Shown: positions 40,867 through 49,160 of the stretch, in pieces | How the letters are laid out: each line of letters begins with the position of its first letter | How positions within the stretch are numbered: the first letter of the stretch is position 1 | Origin: PALSA-505 sp036501145 | GTDB lineage: Bacteria; Actinomycetota; Actinomycetes; Streptosporangiales; Streptosporangiaceae | NCBI GenBank assembly: GCA_036501145.1 | Contig: DASYAV010000168.1 | Coordinates: 17,042-81,041, forward strand | Length of the DNA: 64,000 nt | Direction: 5' to 3' | Translations under genes and position numbers: made by a program | Notes under the pieces: model-generated | The model's database searches: none | Seen by the model: only the letters and a program-made list of their open reading frames with translations | Told to the model about the DNA's origin: nothing

Positions 40867-42068
40867 GCGCGAGCGGGAGCGGGAACAGGCTGGCCATCGC
40901 CGGGCTCAGCGTCATCGCCGGGCCGCAGCCGGGACGGTCGCGGCGGATGCTGACCGCGGAGGCGGCCCGCCGGGCGATCGCCGACGCGGGTCTCGAGCCC
41001 GCGGCGATCGACGGGGCGGTCGAGCTGCGCGGCTCGCCCGGCGGCGGAGACCGGGCGGGTTACACCGATACCTTCCCGCGCATGCTGGGACTGCCGGTGA
41101 ACTTCTACTTCACCATCGGCCGGGGCGGGGCGCTGGCCTCGCTCGGCATCGCGGCGGCGGCCTCCTTCCTGGACCGCGGGATCGCCAGCTACGTGTGCCT
41201 GGCCAGCGCGAACGACACCGGCAGCCGGGCCAGGCTGGCCAAGCAGCAGGGGCACCGCGGCCGGCCGCACGACCTGGAGAAGGAGGGCTACTGGGGCAAG
41301 CCGCTCGGCGACCTGCGCGCGGTCAGTCACCACAGCTGGATGGCGGCCAGGCACATGAAGGAGTACGGCACCACCAGCCGCCAGCTCGGCTCGATCGCCG
41401 TGCAGACCAGGGCCTGGGCCAACCGGAACGCCGAGGCCCAGATGCACGCCAAGACCATGACGATCGAGGACCACCAGCGGTCGCCGGTGATCGTCGACCC
41501 GTACCACCTGTTCGACGTCTCGCTCACCTCGGACTCGGCCATCGCGTTCATCCTCACCACGCAAGAGCGGGCCGCCGACCTGCCCAGGCCACCGGTCCAG
41601 GTGCTCGGCCAGGGCTTCGGCGAGATCGCCGCCGAGCTGTGGTGGGAGAAAAAGAACTACACGCACATGGCCGTGCCGCGGGCCAGGGACGCCGCGTTCG
41701 GCCAGGCCGGGATCACCCTCGGCGACGTGGACGCGGCCATGCTGTACGACTGCTTCACCGCCGAGGTGCTGTTCCAGCTCGAGGACTACGGATGGTGCAA
41801 GAAGGGCGAGGGCGGCCCGTTCGCGGCCAGCGGGGCGATCGGGCCCGGTGGCCCGATCCCGGTCAACACGTCCGGCGGGCTGCTGTCGGCCTACCACCAC
41901 GAGGATCTGACCGGGTTCGCCGAGGCGGTCCGCCAGCTGCGCGGCGAGGCCGACGGCCGCCAGCTGGACGGCTGCCGGACGGTGCTGTTCTCCAGCCACG
42001 GCGGCGAGATGCTCTCCCCCGGCATGTGCTCGATCCACGCCACCACCGTCCTGGGCACCGGGAGGTAG
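40863..42068 (+). CDS. Thiolase-like (SCP-x/Ltp2-type) protein
   Basis: The 401-residue protein matches the SCP-x/lipid-transfer thiolase branch: YDCFTAEVLFQLEDYGWCKKGEGG, PVNTSGGLLSAYHHEDLTG and the final GMCSIHATTVLGTG. The nucleophilic Cys expected after the first half (here TIGRGGALAS) is missing. Cys-less members paired with a DUF35 protein include the steroid side-chain aldolase Ltp2, so a retro-aldol lyase is at least as likely as a thiolase. GTG 40863 lies 8 bp after GGGAG. The DUF35 gene follows directly. Confidence 0.8.
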   Translation: MSASGSGNRLAIAGLSVIAGPQPGRSRRMLTAEAARRAIADAGLEPAAIDGAVELRGSPGGGDRAGYTDTFPRMLGLPVNFYFTIGRGGALASLGIAAAASFLDRGIASYVCLASANDTGSRARLAKQQGHRGRPHDLEKEGYWGKPLGDLRAVSHHSWMAARHMKEYGTTSRQLGSIAVQTRAWANRNAEAQMHAKTMTIEDHQRSPVIVDPYHLFDVSLTSDSAIAFILTTQERAADLPRPPVQVLGQGFGEIAAELWWEKKNYTHMAVPRARDAAFGQAGITLGDVDAAMLYDCFTAEVLFQLEDYGWCKKGEGGPFAASGAIGPGGPIPVNTSGGLLSAYHHEDLTGFAEAVRQLRGEADGRQLDGCRTVLFSSHGGEMLSPGMCSIHATTVLGTGR

Positions 42069-42070
42069 CC

Positions 42071-42565
42071 GTGACCGGCAGCGAGACCGTGACCACCAGT
42101 GAAGCCGTGACCGGCGGCCAGACCGCGGCCAGCGGGCCGGCGGTGTGGCGCAAGGCGCGGCCGAACATCGACGACGACAACCGGGAGTTCTGGGATGGCC
42201 TGGCCGGCCACCGGCTGCTGCTCTGGCACTGCGGGCAGTGCGGCGCGTGGTACTGGCCCAAGGCCTACTGCCGGGAGCACCCCAACGAGCCGTTCGCCGC
42301 GCAGATGTGCTGGCAGCCCGCGGCGGGCACCGGCCGGATCTTCTCCGCCAACGTGCACCAGTGGGCGTTCGACCCGGCGTTCACCGACGACGTGCCGTTC
42401 CCGTTCGTCCTGGTGGAACTGGACGAGGGGCCGCTGATCTCCTCGATGCTGACCGACCGGGCCGATGACCCGGTGGCGCTCATCGGGCGGCGGGTCGAGG
42501 TCGTGTTCGAAGACCACCTCGACCTCGACGACGGCTTCGTGCTGCCCGCGTTCAGGCTGCTATGA
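42071..42565 (+). CDS. DUF35 OB-fold/zinc-ribbon partner protein
   Basis: A 164-residue Zn-ribbon OB-fold protein: a long N-terminal helix (NREFWDGLAGHRLLLW), the zinc ribbon HCGQCGAWYWPKAYCREH and an OB barrel (TGRIFSANVHQWAFDPAF...PFPFVLVELDEGPLISSML). DUF35 proteins bind CoA esters and complete SCP-x-type thiolases or Ltp2-type aldolases. The GTG lies 3 bp after the thiolase-like stop behind GGGAGG, and it overlaps the next gene by 4 bp. A complex with the preceding protein is expected. Confidence 0.88.
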   Translation: MTGSETVTTSEAVTGGQTAASGPAVWRKARPNIDDDNREFWDGLAGHRLLLWHCGQCGAWYWPKAYCREHPNEPFAAQMCWQPAAGTGRIFSANVHQWAFDPAFTDDVPFPFVLVELDEGPLISSMLTDRADDPVALIGRRVEVVFEDHLDLDDGFVLPAFRLL

Positions 42566-44784
42566 CCACCGGCCGGGAGCTTGCCGAGCGGTTCCTCGGC
42601 GTGCGCACGGTGGCGGTGGTGGGTGCGTCGGAGCGGCAGCACCACACCCGGGCGGTGCTGTACCACCTGCAGTCCTACGGGATGCCCCGGTCCAGCATCA
42701 GCCTGGTCAGCGCCAACCACGCCGAGGTGCACGGCGAGCCCTGTGTGCCCTCGCTGGCCGGCCTCCCCGAGCCGCCGTCGCTGGTCGTCTCGCTCGCGCC
42801 GGCCCGGCACGTCGGCGCGGCGCTCGCCGAGGCGGGCAAGCTGCGGGTGCCGGCCTTCATGTCGATAGCGGAGGGGTTCGCCGACGCCGGCGGTGCGGGC
42901 CGCCGGATGCAGGACGATCTCGCCCAGCTGGCCGCCGAGCTGGACGTCGCCCTGCTCGGCCCGAACACGCTCGGCTATATCGCCCCCGGATTCGGTGTCG
43001 GGCCGTGGGTCGGCGACTGGACCGACTGGGGGCTGCCTGCGCTGGCACCGGGCCGGATCTCGGTGATCGCACAGTCCAGCGGCATGCTCAACCTGCTGCT
43101 GCAGCTCGCGGCGCGGCGCCGGATCGGTATCAGGGCCGCGGTGTCGGTGGGCAACGAGGCCACCGTGGACGCCGGCGACTTCGCCGCGGCGCTGGCCGGC
43201 GACGACGGCACGTCGGTGCTCGGCGTGGTGCTGGAGAGCACGTCACGCCCGCGCACCCTGGTCACCGCGCTGCGCGCGGCCCGCGAGGCGGGCAAGCACG
43301 TCATCGTGCTGAAGTTCGGCAGCTCCGACCGGGGCATGCACAACGCCGCGTCGCACTCCGGCCGGCTGGCCAGCGGGGCCAGGACCTGGGACGCGCTGTT
43401 CACCAAACTGGGCATCGGCACCGCGGAGGACTTCGACCAGTTCCTGGACGGGATCGCGGTGGCCGATCAGTTGCGGGAGGCCGGCTACGACGGCCGTGGC
43501 GGCATCGGCTTCCTGTCGGTGTCCGGCGGCGATTGTGGCCTGGCCAGCGACCTGTGCGAGAGCGAAGGCCTGCGGCTGGCCACGCTGTCCGAGCACACCC
43601 GGCAGGCGATGCTGGCCACCGGCGGCAACCGCACCGGCGCCGCGGCCAACCCGGTGGACCTCGGCCTGATCGGTCACTCGACCGGCGTGGTGAGCGGAAT
43701 CTCGGCGGCGGTGGCCGCCGACGGGGACGTCGGCATGCTGGTGGCCAGGTTCGCCCTGCCGTGGCGGTTCTCGCCGCGGGTGGCCGCGGTGTATGAGGCC
43801 GTCCGCGAGCAGGCGGCACGGCACGGGCGGCCGCTGGTGGTGATGAGCCGCGCGGCCGAGCCGCTGGACCAGGCCTGGTTCGAGCATTTCAGCGAGCGGG
43901 GCGTACCGCTGGTCACCTCCTACGGCCTGGGCCTGCGGATGCTGCGGGACGTGCTGGCGGGCCTGATCCGGCCGGCCTGGCACCGGGACTGGACGCCCGG
44001 GGCCATCCCGGAACGGGCGGCGGCCCGCCCGGCCGACCGGCTGCTGGGCCCGGACGAGACCGCGGCCTGGCTGGACCGGCTGGGCCTGCCGGTGGTGGCC
44101 GGGCGGATTGCCGGGTCGGCGGGCGAGGCGGTGCACGCCGCCCGTGATCTCGGCTTCCCGGTCTGCGTCAAAGGGATCGTGCCCGGGGTGGTGCACAAGA
44201 GCTCGGCCGGCCTGGTCCGGCTCGGCCTGGACTCGGCGGACGCGGTGCGCGCGGCGTGCGCGCAGATCGCCGGCCCGGCGCACGAGCTCGGCGCGGCCGC
44301 GGAAGCCCGCTTCGAGGTGCAGCAGATGCTCGACGTCGAGGCCGAGGTCATGCTCGGCATGATCCGCGACCCGATCATGGGGCCAGTGCTGACCATCGGC
44401 GCGGGCGGCACCGCGGTCGAGGAGATCGGTGACGTCCGGTGCTTGCTGCCGCCGGTCACCCCGGACGAGGTGGCGTACTGCCTGGGCGGGCTGCGCACGG
44501 GCGAGCGGCTGCTCGGCTCGGCGGGTGCCGGTCCGGCGGATGACCGCCCGGGCCGCCGGGCGCTGCTCGACCTGGTGGCGGGGTTCTCCCGGATGATCAC
44601 CGAGGACGGCGGCCTGGCCCAGGTGGATCTCAACCCGGTCGTGCTGACCGCCGGCGGCGAGGTGAAGGTGGTGGACGCCGTGGTGGCGATGACCGGTGGG
44701 ATGCCGGCCGGCGGGGCGCCGGGCGAGCCGGGCGCGGGTGGCACCGGAGAGCCTGGCCCGGGCTGGCCGGGCGCGGCCGGGTGA
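42562..44784 (+). CDS. ADP-forming-type acyl-CoA synthetase (fused alpha/beta)
   Basis: The 740-residue protein starts with a CoA-binding Rossmann domain (TVAVVGASERQHHTRAVLYHLQSYG). It continues with succinyl-CoA-ligase-like domains (VISVIAQSSGML..., SHSGRLASG with the likely phospho-His) and ends with an ATP-grasp domain (DLGFPVCVKGIVPGVVHKSSAGLV; TIGAGGTAVEEIGD). It would activate an organic acid to its CoA ester, or run in reverse to make ATP. It overlaps DUF35 and the CoA-transferase by 4 bp each. The substrate is probably an aromatic or alicyclic acid, by context. Confidence 0.85.
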   Translation: MTTGRELAERFLGVRTVAVVGASERQHHTRAVLYHLQSYGMPRSSISLVSANHAEVHGEPCVPSLAGLPEPPSLVVSLAPARHVGAALAEAGKLRVPAFMSIAEGFADAGGAGRRMQDDLAQLAAELDVALLGPNTLGYIAPGFGVGPWVGDWTDWGLPALAPGRISVIAQSSGMLNLLLQLAARRRIGIRAAVSVGNEATVDAGDFAAALAGDDGTSVLGVVLESTSRPRTLVTALRAAREAGKHVIVLKFGSSDRGMHNAASHSGRLASGARTWDALFTKLGIGTAEDFDQFLDGIAVADQLREAGYDGRGGIGFLSVSGGDCGLASDLCESEGLRLATLSEHTRQAMLATGGNRTGAAANPVDLGLIGHSTGVVSGISAAVAADGDVGMLVARFALPWRFSPRVAAVYEAVREQAARHGRPLVVMSRAAEPLDQAWFEHFSERGVPLVTSYGLGLRMLRDVLAGLIRPAWHRDWTPGAIPERAAARPADRLLGPDETAAWLDRLGLPVVAGRIAGSAGEAVHAARDLGFPVCVKGIVPGVVHKSSAGLVRLGLDSADAVRAACAQIAGPAHELGAAAEARFEVQQMLDVEAEVMLGMIRDPIMGPVLTIGAGGTAVEEIGDVRCLLPPVTPDEVAYCLGGLRTGERLLGSAGAGPADDRPGRRALLDLVAGFSRMITEDGGLAQVDLNPVVLTAGGEVKVVDAVVAMTGGMPAGGAPGEPGAGGTGEPGPGWPGAAG

Positions 44785-47105
44785 GCGCCGTGCCGACGCC
44801 ACCCAGGACGCCACCCGGAACGCTGCACGGGGTGCGGGTCGCCGAGGCCGGCGGCACGCTGGCCAGCCGGCTGCTGGCCGGGCTGCTCACCGAGCAGGGC
44901 GCCACGGTCACCAGCCTCCCCCTGCCCGTCCCGATACCGGCCCCGGCGGTCCAGAACGAAGACGCGACACCAGGGTCCGGGCCGGCCCGCCCGGCCCCGG
45001 CCGGCCGGGTGGCCGGAGACGCGGAGCTCGCCGGGCGGCTGCGGGCCGCGGACGTGCTGGTGGACGCATCACACGGCGCGCTGGACGCGGCCGGCTTCGG
45101 CTTCGCCCGGCTCGCGGAACTGCGTCCCGGGCTGATCGTCTGCCACATCCCGTCGTTCCCCGCACCGCCCGGCCCGGCCGCCACTGTGCCGACCGCTGGG
45201 CCGACCAGGCGCGCCACGCCGCCCGGTGAGCCGGACGGCGAGTGGGCGGTGGCCGCCGCGCTCGGGCTGGACCGGCTGGCCGGGGACGAGCCAGCGGCCG
45301 AACCGCTGCCGATGGCGAGCGCGTACGCGGCGATCCTCAGCGGCATCTACATCACCGCCGCGCTGCTGCGCCGCGACGCGGTGCCGATGCCCGCCGCGGC
45401 GGACCCGGTGCTGATGGAGGTCTCGCTGTTCGGCGCGGGCATGATGGTGCTCGACCGGAGGCTGGTATCGGTGGCCGACCCGGCCTGCGCGGACCCGCTG
45501 GGCCGGTGGCGGCTGCCCATCGCCGAGCGGTACGAGTGCGCCGACGGCCGCTATCTGCAGTGCCAGGGAGCGACACCGGGGGTGGCCGCGGCGGTGCTGG
45601 CGGCCATCGGCCACCCGGAATGGACCGCGGAGGCGCTGACCGGCATTACCGCGCTGCCGTCGGCCGAGGAGGAGGCGCGCTGGCGGGCCCGCTTCGCGGC
45701 CGTCTTCCGGCGGCGCCCGGCGGCCGAATGGGAGGACCTGATCGCCCGGCACGGCGGGGCCGGCGCGGTCTGCCGGACCCGCGAGGAGTGGAAGGCCGAG
45801 CCACACGCGGCCGCGTGCGAAATCGTCCTGCCCGGTGCGCCGGGCCGGCCGGGCGCCAGCCGTCCAGGCCCTGCCGTCCGGGTGTCACCCGCCGGGCCGG
45901 GCCGCACCGGCGCAGCTGCCACCGGTACCGGCTCAACCGGGACAGCACCCGGCGGGACAGCGGCCGGCCGCCGGGACGTGGCCGCCTCGGCGGTGCTGCC
46001 GCTGGCCGGGACCCGGGTCGTCGACCTGTCGATCATCCTGGCCGGGCCCACCTGCGGCCGGCTGCTGGCCGAGCTGGGCGCGGACGTGGTGAAGATCGAC
46101 GCGCCCGGCCGGGCGGTGCCGCCCTACGTGAGCCCGTACGGCTGGCTGGACGTCAACCGCAGCAAGCGGAGCATGCTGCTGGACCTGAGCCAGCCCGGCG
46201 CGCGGGACGTGCTGTGGCGGCTGATCGAGGACGCCGACGTGCTGCTGGAGAACTTCCGGGCCGGCAAGCTGGCGGCGCTCGGCTTCGGGACCGACGCGGT
46301 CTTCGCCCGCAACCCGCGGATCGTCTACACCTCGCTGAACGCCTACGACTTCGGCGGCGGGTTCACCACCCGGGCGGGATGGGAACAGAACGCCCAGGCC
46401 ATCTCCGGCATGCAGGTCTCCCGCGGCCAGGACGGTCTTCCCCGCCAGGTGCCGGTCCCGGTCAACGACTACGGCACCGGGCTGCTCGGCGCGTTCGGCA
46501 CCATAGCGGCGCTGCGCGCCGCGCGGCGGACCGGCCGGGGGCAGCGGGTTCGCGGCAGCCTGGCCCGCACCGCCTCGTTCCTGCAGCGTCCCGAGCTGCA
46601 CTGGGACGGCCAGGACTCCGCTGGCCCGGCGGCGGCGCACCGGCCGGGGCAGGTGCAGTTCATCCGCTGCGCGGACGGCTGGATCGCAGCGCTGCCCGGT
46701 CCCGGCCGACCGGGCCTGGCCGGGTCCGCGGCCGGCTCCGCGGCCGGGCAGCCCTGCGGCAGTGTGCTGCGCGCGCTGCGGGCGGACGGTGTGAGCTGCA
46801 TGCGCGCGGTCACCGTGGACGACCTCCGCCCGGCCGCCTGGATCCGGGAGCACGGCTACCTCAAAACGTGGCGGCACCCCGTCTGGGGCGAGATGACCAA
46901 CGTATTCGCGCGCGGCCGCTCGTCCGGGTTCGAGCAGCGGGACGGCTGGCCGGCCCCCGACCCAGGCGCGGACGGCGAGCGAATCCTGGCCGGCCTGGGC
47001 TACCGCGCGGACGAGATCGCCGCGATGCGCCGGTCCGGCGCGCTCGGCGCCCCCGCGCCGCTGTTCCCTGCCGCCGCGCCGGCCCACTCGCGGGACGCCC
47101 GGTGA
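44781..47105 (+). CDS. CaiB/BaiF CoA-transferase, fused tandem of two units
   Basis: At 774 residues this is about twice a normal family III CoA-transferase. The second unit (from about residue 405) is intact at its core: LAGTRVVDLSIILAGPTCGRLLAELGADVVKID, NRSKRSMLLDL and VNDYGTG with the catalytic Asp. The first unit has lost most of its N-terminal motif and the Asp region, so it probably serves structure only. A Gly/Pro/Thr-rich linker joins them. It moves CoA between acids and makes the synthetase next to it look like an alternative activator. GTG start, 4-bp overlaps on both sides. Confidence 0.82.
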   Translation: MSAVPTPPRTPPGTLHGVRVAEAGGTLASRLLAGLLTEQGATVTSLPLPVPIPAPAVQNEDATPGSGPARPAPAGRVAGDAELAGRLRAADVLVDASHGALDAAGFGFARLAELRPGLIVCHIPSFPAPPGPAATVPTAGPTRRATPPGEPDGEWAVAAALGLDRLAGDEPAAEPLPMASAYAAILSGIYITAALLRRDAVPMPAAADPVLMEVSLFGAGMMVLDRRLVSVADPACADPLGRWRLPIAERYECADGRYLQCQGATPGVAAAVLAAIGHPEWTAEALTGITALPSAEEEARWRARFAAVFRRRPAAEWEDLIARHGGAGAVCRTREEWKAEPHAAACEIVLPGAPGRPGASRPGPAVRVSPAGPGRTGAAATGTGSTGTAPGGTAAGRRDVAASAVLPLAGTRVVDLSIILAGPTCGRLLAELGADVVKIDAPGRAVPPYVSPYGWLDVNRSKRSMLLDLSQPGARDVLWRLIEDADVLLENFRAGKLAALGFGTDAVFARNPRIVYTSLNAYDFGGGFTTRAGWEQNAQAISGMQVSRGQDGLPRQVPVPVNDYGTGLLGAFGTIAALRAARRTGRGQRVRGSLARTASFLQRPELHWDGQDSAGPAAAHRPGQVQFIRCADGWIAALPGPGRPGLAGSAAGSAAGQPCGSVLRALRADGVSCMRAVTVDDLRPAAWIREHGYLKTWRHPVWGEMTNVFARGRSSGFEQRDGWPAPDPGADGERILAGLGYRADEIAAMRRSGALGAPAPLFPAAAPAHSRDAR

Positions 47106-47932
47106 CCGCGGCCGACGGCGGCGGGTTCTTCCGGCTGCACCGCGCGGATCAGGTCGCCACGGTCACCGTGGCCAGCGCGGCGGTCAGGGAGGAGCCACGC
47201 CGCCGCGGCAGCAGCGTGCACTGGGAGTTCGCGGCGCTGCTGGCCCGGCTGCGCACCGACAACAGCGTCCGGGTCATCGTGCTCACCGGGGCCGAGGACG
47301 GCGAGTTCTGGGTGCCGCCGCCCCCGTCGGTGCACAGCGCGGCACATTCCCGCTCCCACCGGTCCGACCCGGCGGCGCTGTGGCGGACGTTCACCGGGAT
47401 CATCCAGATCCAGCAGACCCTGGCCGAGATCGAGAAGCCGGTCGTGGCCCGGGTCAACGGCGACGCCGTGGGCACCGGCTCGTCGGTGCTGTTCGCCAGC
47501 GACCTGTCGGTCGCGGTGGAGGACGCGATCGTCGCCGACCACCATCTCGGCATGGGCGAACTGCCGGACTACGCGGCCGGCTTCGGCATGGTGCCAGGCG
47601 ACGGCGGCATCTCGGTGGTGCCGCTGCACATGCCCCCGGCCATGGCCAAGGAGTACCTGATGCTGGCCAGGCCATACCGCGCCCGCGACCTGGCCGCGCT
47701 CGGCATGATCAACAGGGCGGTGCCCGCGGACTGGCTCGACCAGGAGGTGGACGCCATCGTCGAGCGGCTGCTGCGCCGCCCTGCCTATGCGCTGGCCTGG
47801 ACCAAGCGGGTGCTGAACCGCCGCACCGCCGAACACGTCAACCTCACCGCCGACGCCGCCGCGGCCTACGAGATGGTCAGCTACCTGCAGCATGAACTGC
47901 CCGGCGAGGGCCAGGCTCAGCGTCTCGGCTGA
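47102..47932 (+). CDS. Enoyl-CoA hydratase/isomerase family protein
   Basis: The 276-residue crotonase-fold protein carries VRVIVLTGAEDGEFWV, EKPVVARVNGDAVGTGSSVLFASDLSVAVEDAIVADHHLGMGELPDYAAGFGMVPGDGG and a C-terminal helix. The oxyanion-hole region is recognisable, but the usual catalytic Glu pair region is changed (PGDGG). It is last in the second array and overlaps the TerC gene end-to-end (16 bp convergent). It may hydrate, decarboxylate or cleave a CoA ester. Confidence 0.82.
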   Translation: MTAADGGGFFRLHRADQVATVTVASAAVREEPRRRGSSVHWEFAALLARLRTDNSVRVIVLTGAEDGEFWVPPPPSVHSAAHSRSHRSDPAALWRTFTGIIQIQQTLAEIEKPVVARVNGDAVGTGSSVLFASDLSVAVEDAIVADHHLGMGELPDYAAGFGMVPGDGGISVVPLHMPPAMAKEYLMLARPYRARDLAALGMINRAVPADWLDQEVDAIVERLLRRPAYALAWTKRVLNRRTAEHVNLTADAAAAYEMVSYLQHELPGEGQAQRLG

Positions 47933-48888
47933 CTCGCGCTGGCCTCGGCCATGCGGGCTGGCCGCGGCTGAGCCGCGGTGCGCCGGCGGGCGTCGCGGGC
48001 GGACAGCACGGCCACGACGGCCAGCACGGCGGCGATGAAGGCCGGCGATGACCACACCGGCGGGTGCCACACACCGTCCAGCAGCAGCTTGACCGCGACC
48101 GCGGCGAGGATGACGGCCAGGCCCGGGCGCAGGTAGCGGAACCGGCCGGCCGCCCCGGCCAGCAGGTGGTACAGCGCCCGCATGCCCAGCAGCGCGAACA
48201 CGTTCGAGGTGTAGACCACGAACGGGTCGATGGTCACGGCGAGCACCGCCGGGATCGAGTCGACGGCGAAGATGACGTCGGTGATCTCGATCGCGATCAG
48301 CGCCAGCAGCAGCGGGGTGGCCAGCAGCCGCCGGCCGTCCCGGATCCAGAAGCGCTGGCCGTGCATTTGGCCGGTGGCCGGCAGCATCCGCTGCAGCATC
48401 CGCGGAACCGGCGCCTGCGCCGCGCCGTCGTGCCCGCCGCCGCGCAGCATCCTGGCCGCGGCGTACAGCAGCACCGCACCGAACACGTACATGACCGGGT
48501 GGAAGGCCTCCAGCAGGGTGACCCCGGCCACGATGAACAGCGCCCGCATGGCCAGCGCGCCGACGATGCCCAGGGTGAGCACCCGGTGCTGATGACGGGG
48601 CGGCACCGCGAAGGCCGCGAAGATGACCGCGAACACGAACACGTTGTCCAGCGACAGGCTCTTCTCGATCAGGTACCCGGCCAGGTAGGCCTGGGCGGTG
48701 CCGCCCCCCGCCCAGGCCCACAGCAGGCCGGCGAAGCCCAGGCTGATCGCCACCCAGACCGCACTCCAGGCGGCCGCGCGCCGCAGCGGCACCTCACTGG
48801 CCCGCCGGTGCAGCACGCACAGGTCCAGCACGAGCATCGCGGCCACGAACGCCACGAAGCCGGCCCATCCCCACCAGGGCACGTTCAC
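47917..48888 (-). CDS. TerC-family integral membrane protein
   Basis: A 323-residue protein with seven to nine hydrophobic helices and the TerC signatures EKSLSLDNVFVFAVIF and EITDVIFAVDSIPAVLAVT, whose acidic residues bind metal. TerC proteins such as MeeF/MeeY-type and Alx exporters handle Mn2+ or help insert metals into secreted enzymes. The GTG at 48888 follows GGAGGGGG by 6 bp; the longer frame to 49104 contains non-conserved leader sequence. The 130 bases upstream contain an inverted repeat. Confidence 0.88.
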   Translation of the reverse strand: MNVPWWGWAGFVAFVAAMLVLDLCVLHRRASEVPLRRAAAWSAVWVAISLGFAGLLWAWAGGGTAQAYLAGYLIEKSLSLDNVFVFAVIFAAFAVPPRHQHRVLTLGIVGALAMRALFIVAGVTLLEAFHPVMYVFGAVLLYAAARMLRGGGHDGAAQAPVPRMLQRMLPATGQMHGQRFWIRDGRRLLATPLLLALIAIEITDVIFAVDSIPAVLAVTIDPFVVYTSNVFALLGMRALYHLLAGAAGRFRYLRPGLAVILAAVAVKLLLDGVWHPPVWSSPAFIAAVLAVVAVLSARDARRRTAAQPRPARMAEASASQPRR

Positions 48889-48957
48889 CGGCGCCCCCTC
48901 CAGTCCCGTCTCGTCGGGAGGAGCACACCCGGCGGCTGTGCAACCGGTGTCCCGGAC

Positions 48958-49022
48958 GGATGGAGACGGGGTGAAGTTGCCTGCGGGCCGCCACGGCCGA
49001 CGGGCGGGAGTCGTCTCCATCC
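48958..49022. promoter_or_regulatory. Inverted repeat in the TerC leader
   Basis: GGATGGAGAC (48958-48967) and GTCTCCATCC (49013-49022) are exact complements with about 45 bp between them, inside the likely 5' leader of the TerC gene. TerC genes are often controlled by the yybP-ykoY Mn2+ riboswitch, but its conserved loops were not recognised here. The stem could be another RNA switch or attenuator. Confidence 0.35.
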
Positions 49023-49075
49023 CGTCACCATGCGGGCTCCACCCGGCGGGCACGGCCGCCGGATGCACTGATGGC

Positions 49076-49102
49076 GGGGGCAGCGGCCAATCCGCTGCCC
49101 CC
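49076..49102. terminator. Hairpin beyond the TnpB right end
   Basis: GGGGGCAGCGG and its exact complement flank the five-base loop CCAAT, giving an 11-bp stem. It lies just downstream of tnpB on the minus strand and could end its transcript or shield the TerC promoter. No U-run follows. Confidence 0.55.
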
Positions 49103-49103
49103 A

Positions 49104-49160
49104 CGGCATACGGAAGGCTTAACGGTTCCTCACGGCTGAAAGCCGGGGGATTTCAAGCTC
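49104..49160 (-). ncRNA. Putative omega-RNA 3' end / IS right end of the TnpB element
   Basis: On the minus strand the sequence CCCCCGGCTTTCAGCCGTGAGG overlaps the last codons of tnpB. It folds as CGGCT-UUC-AGCCG with flanking C/G pairing, the usual right-end hairpin of IS605 elements and of the guide-RNA scaffold. The guide would be the bases just below the element end, around 49090-49105. The exact end was not fixed. Confidence 0.45.

Noticed and set aside
37990..42565. CBASS-type defence locus around the TRIP13-like ATPase
   Set aside because: No HORMA protein, nucleotidyltransferase or effector gene is present; neighbours are metabolic enzymes.
48889..49060. yybP-ykoY Mn2+ riboswitch before TerC
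   Set aside because: The conserved internal loops could not be found by eye; only a simple inverted repeat was listed.
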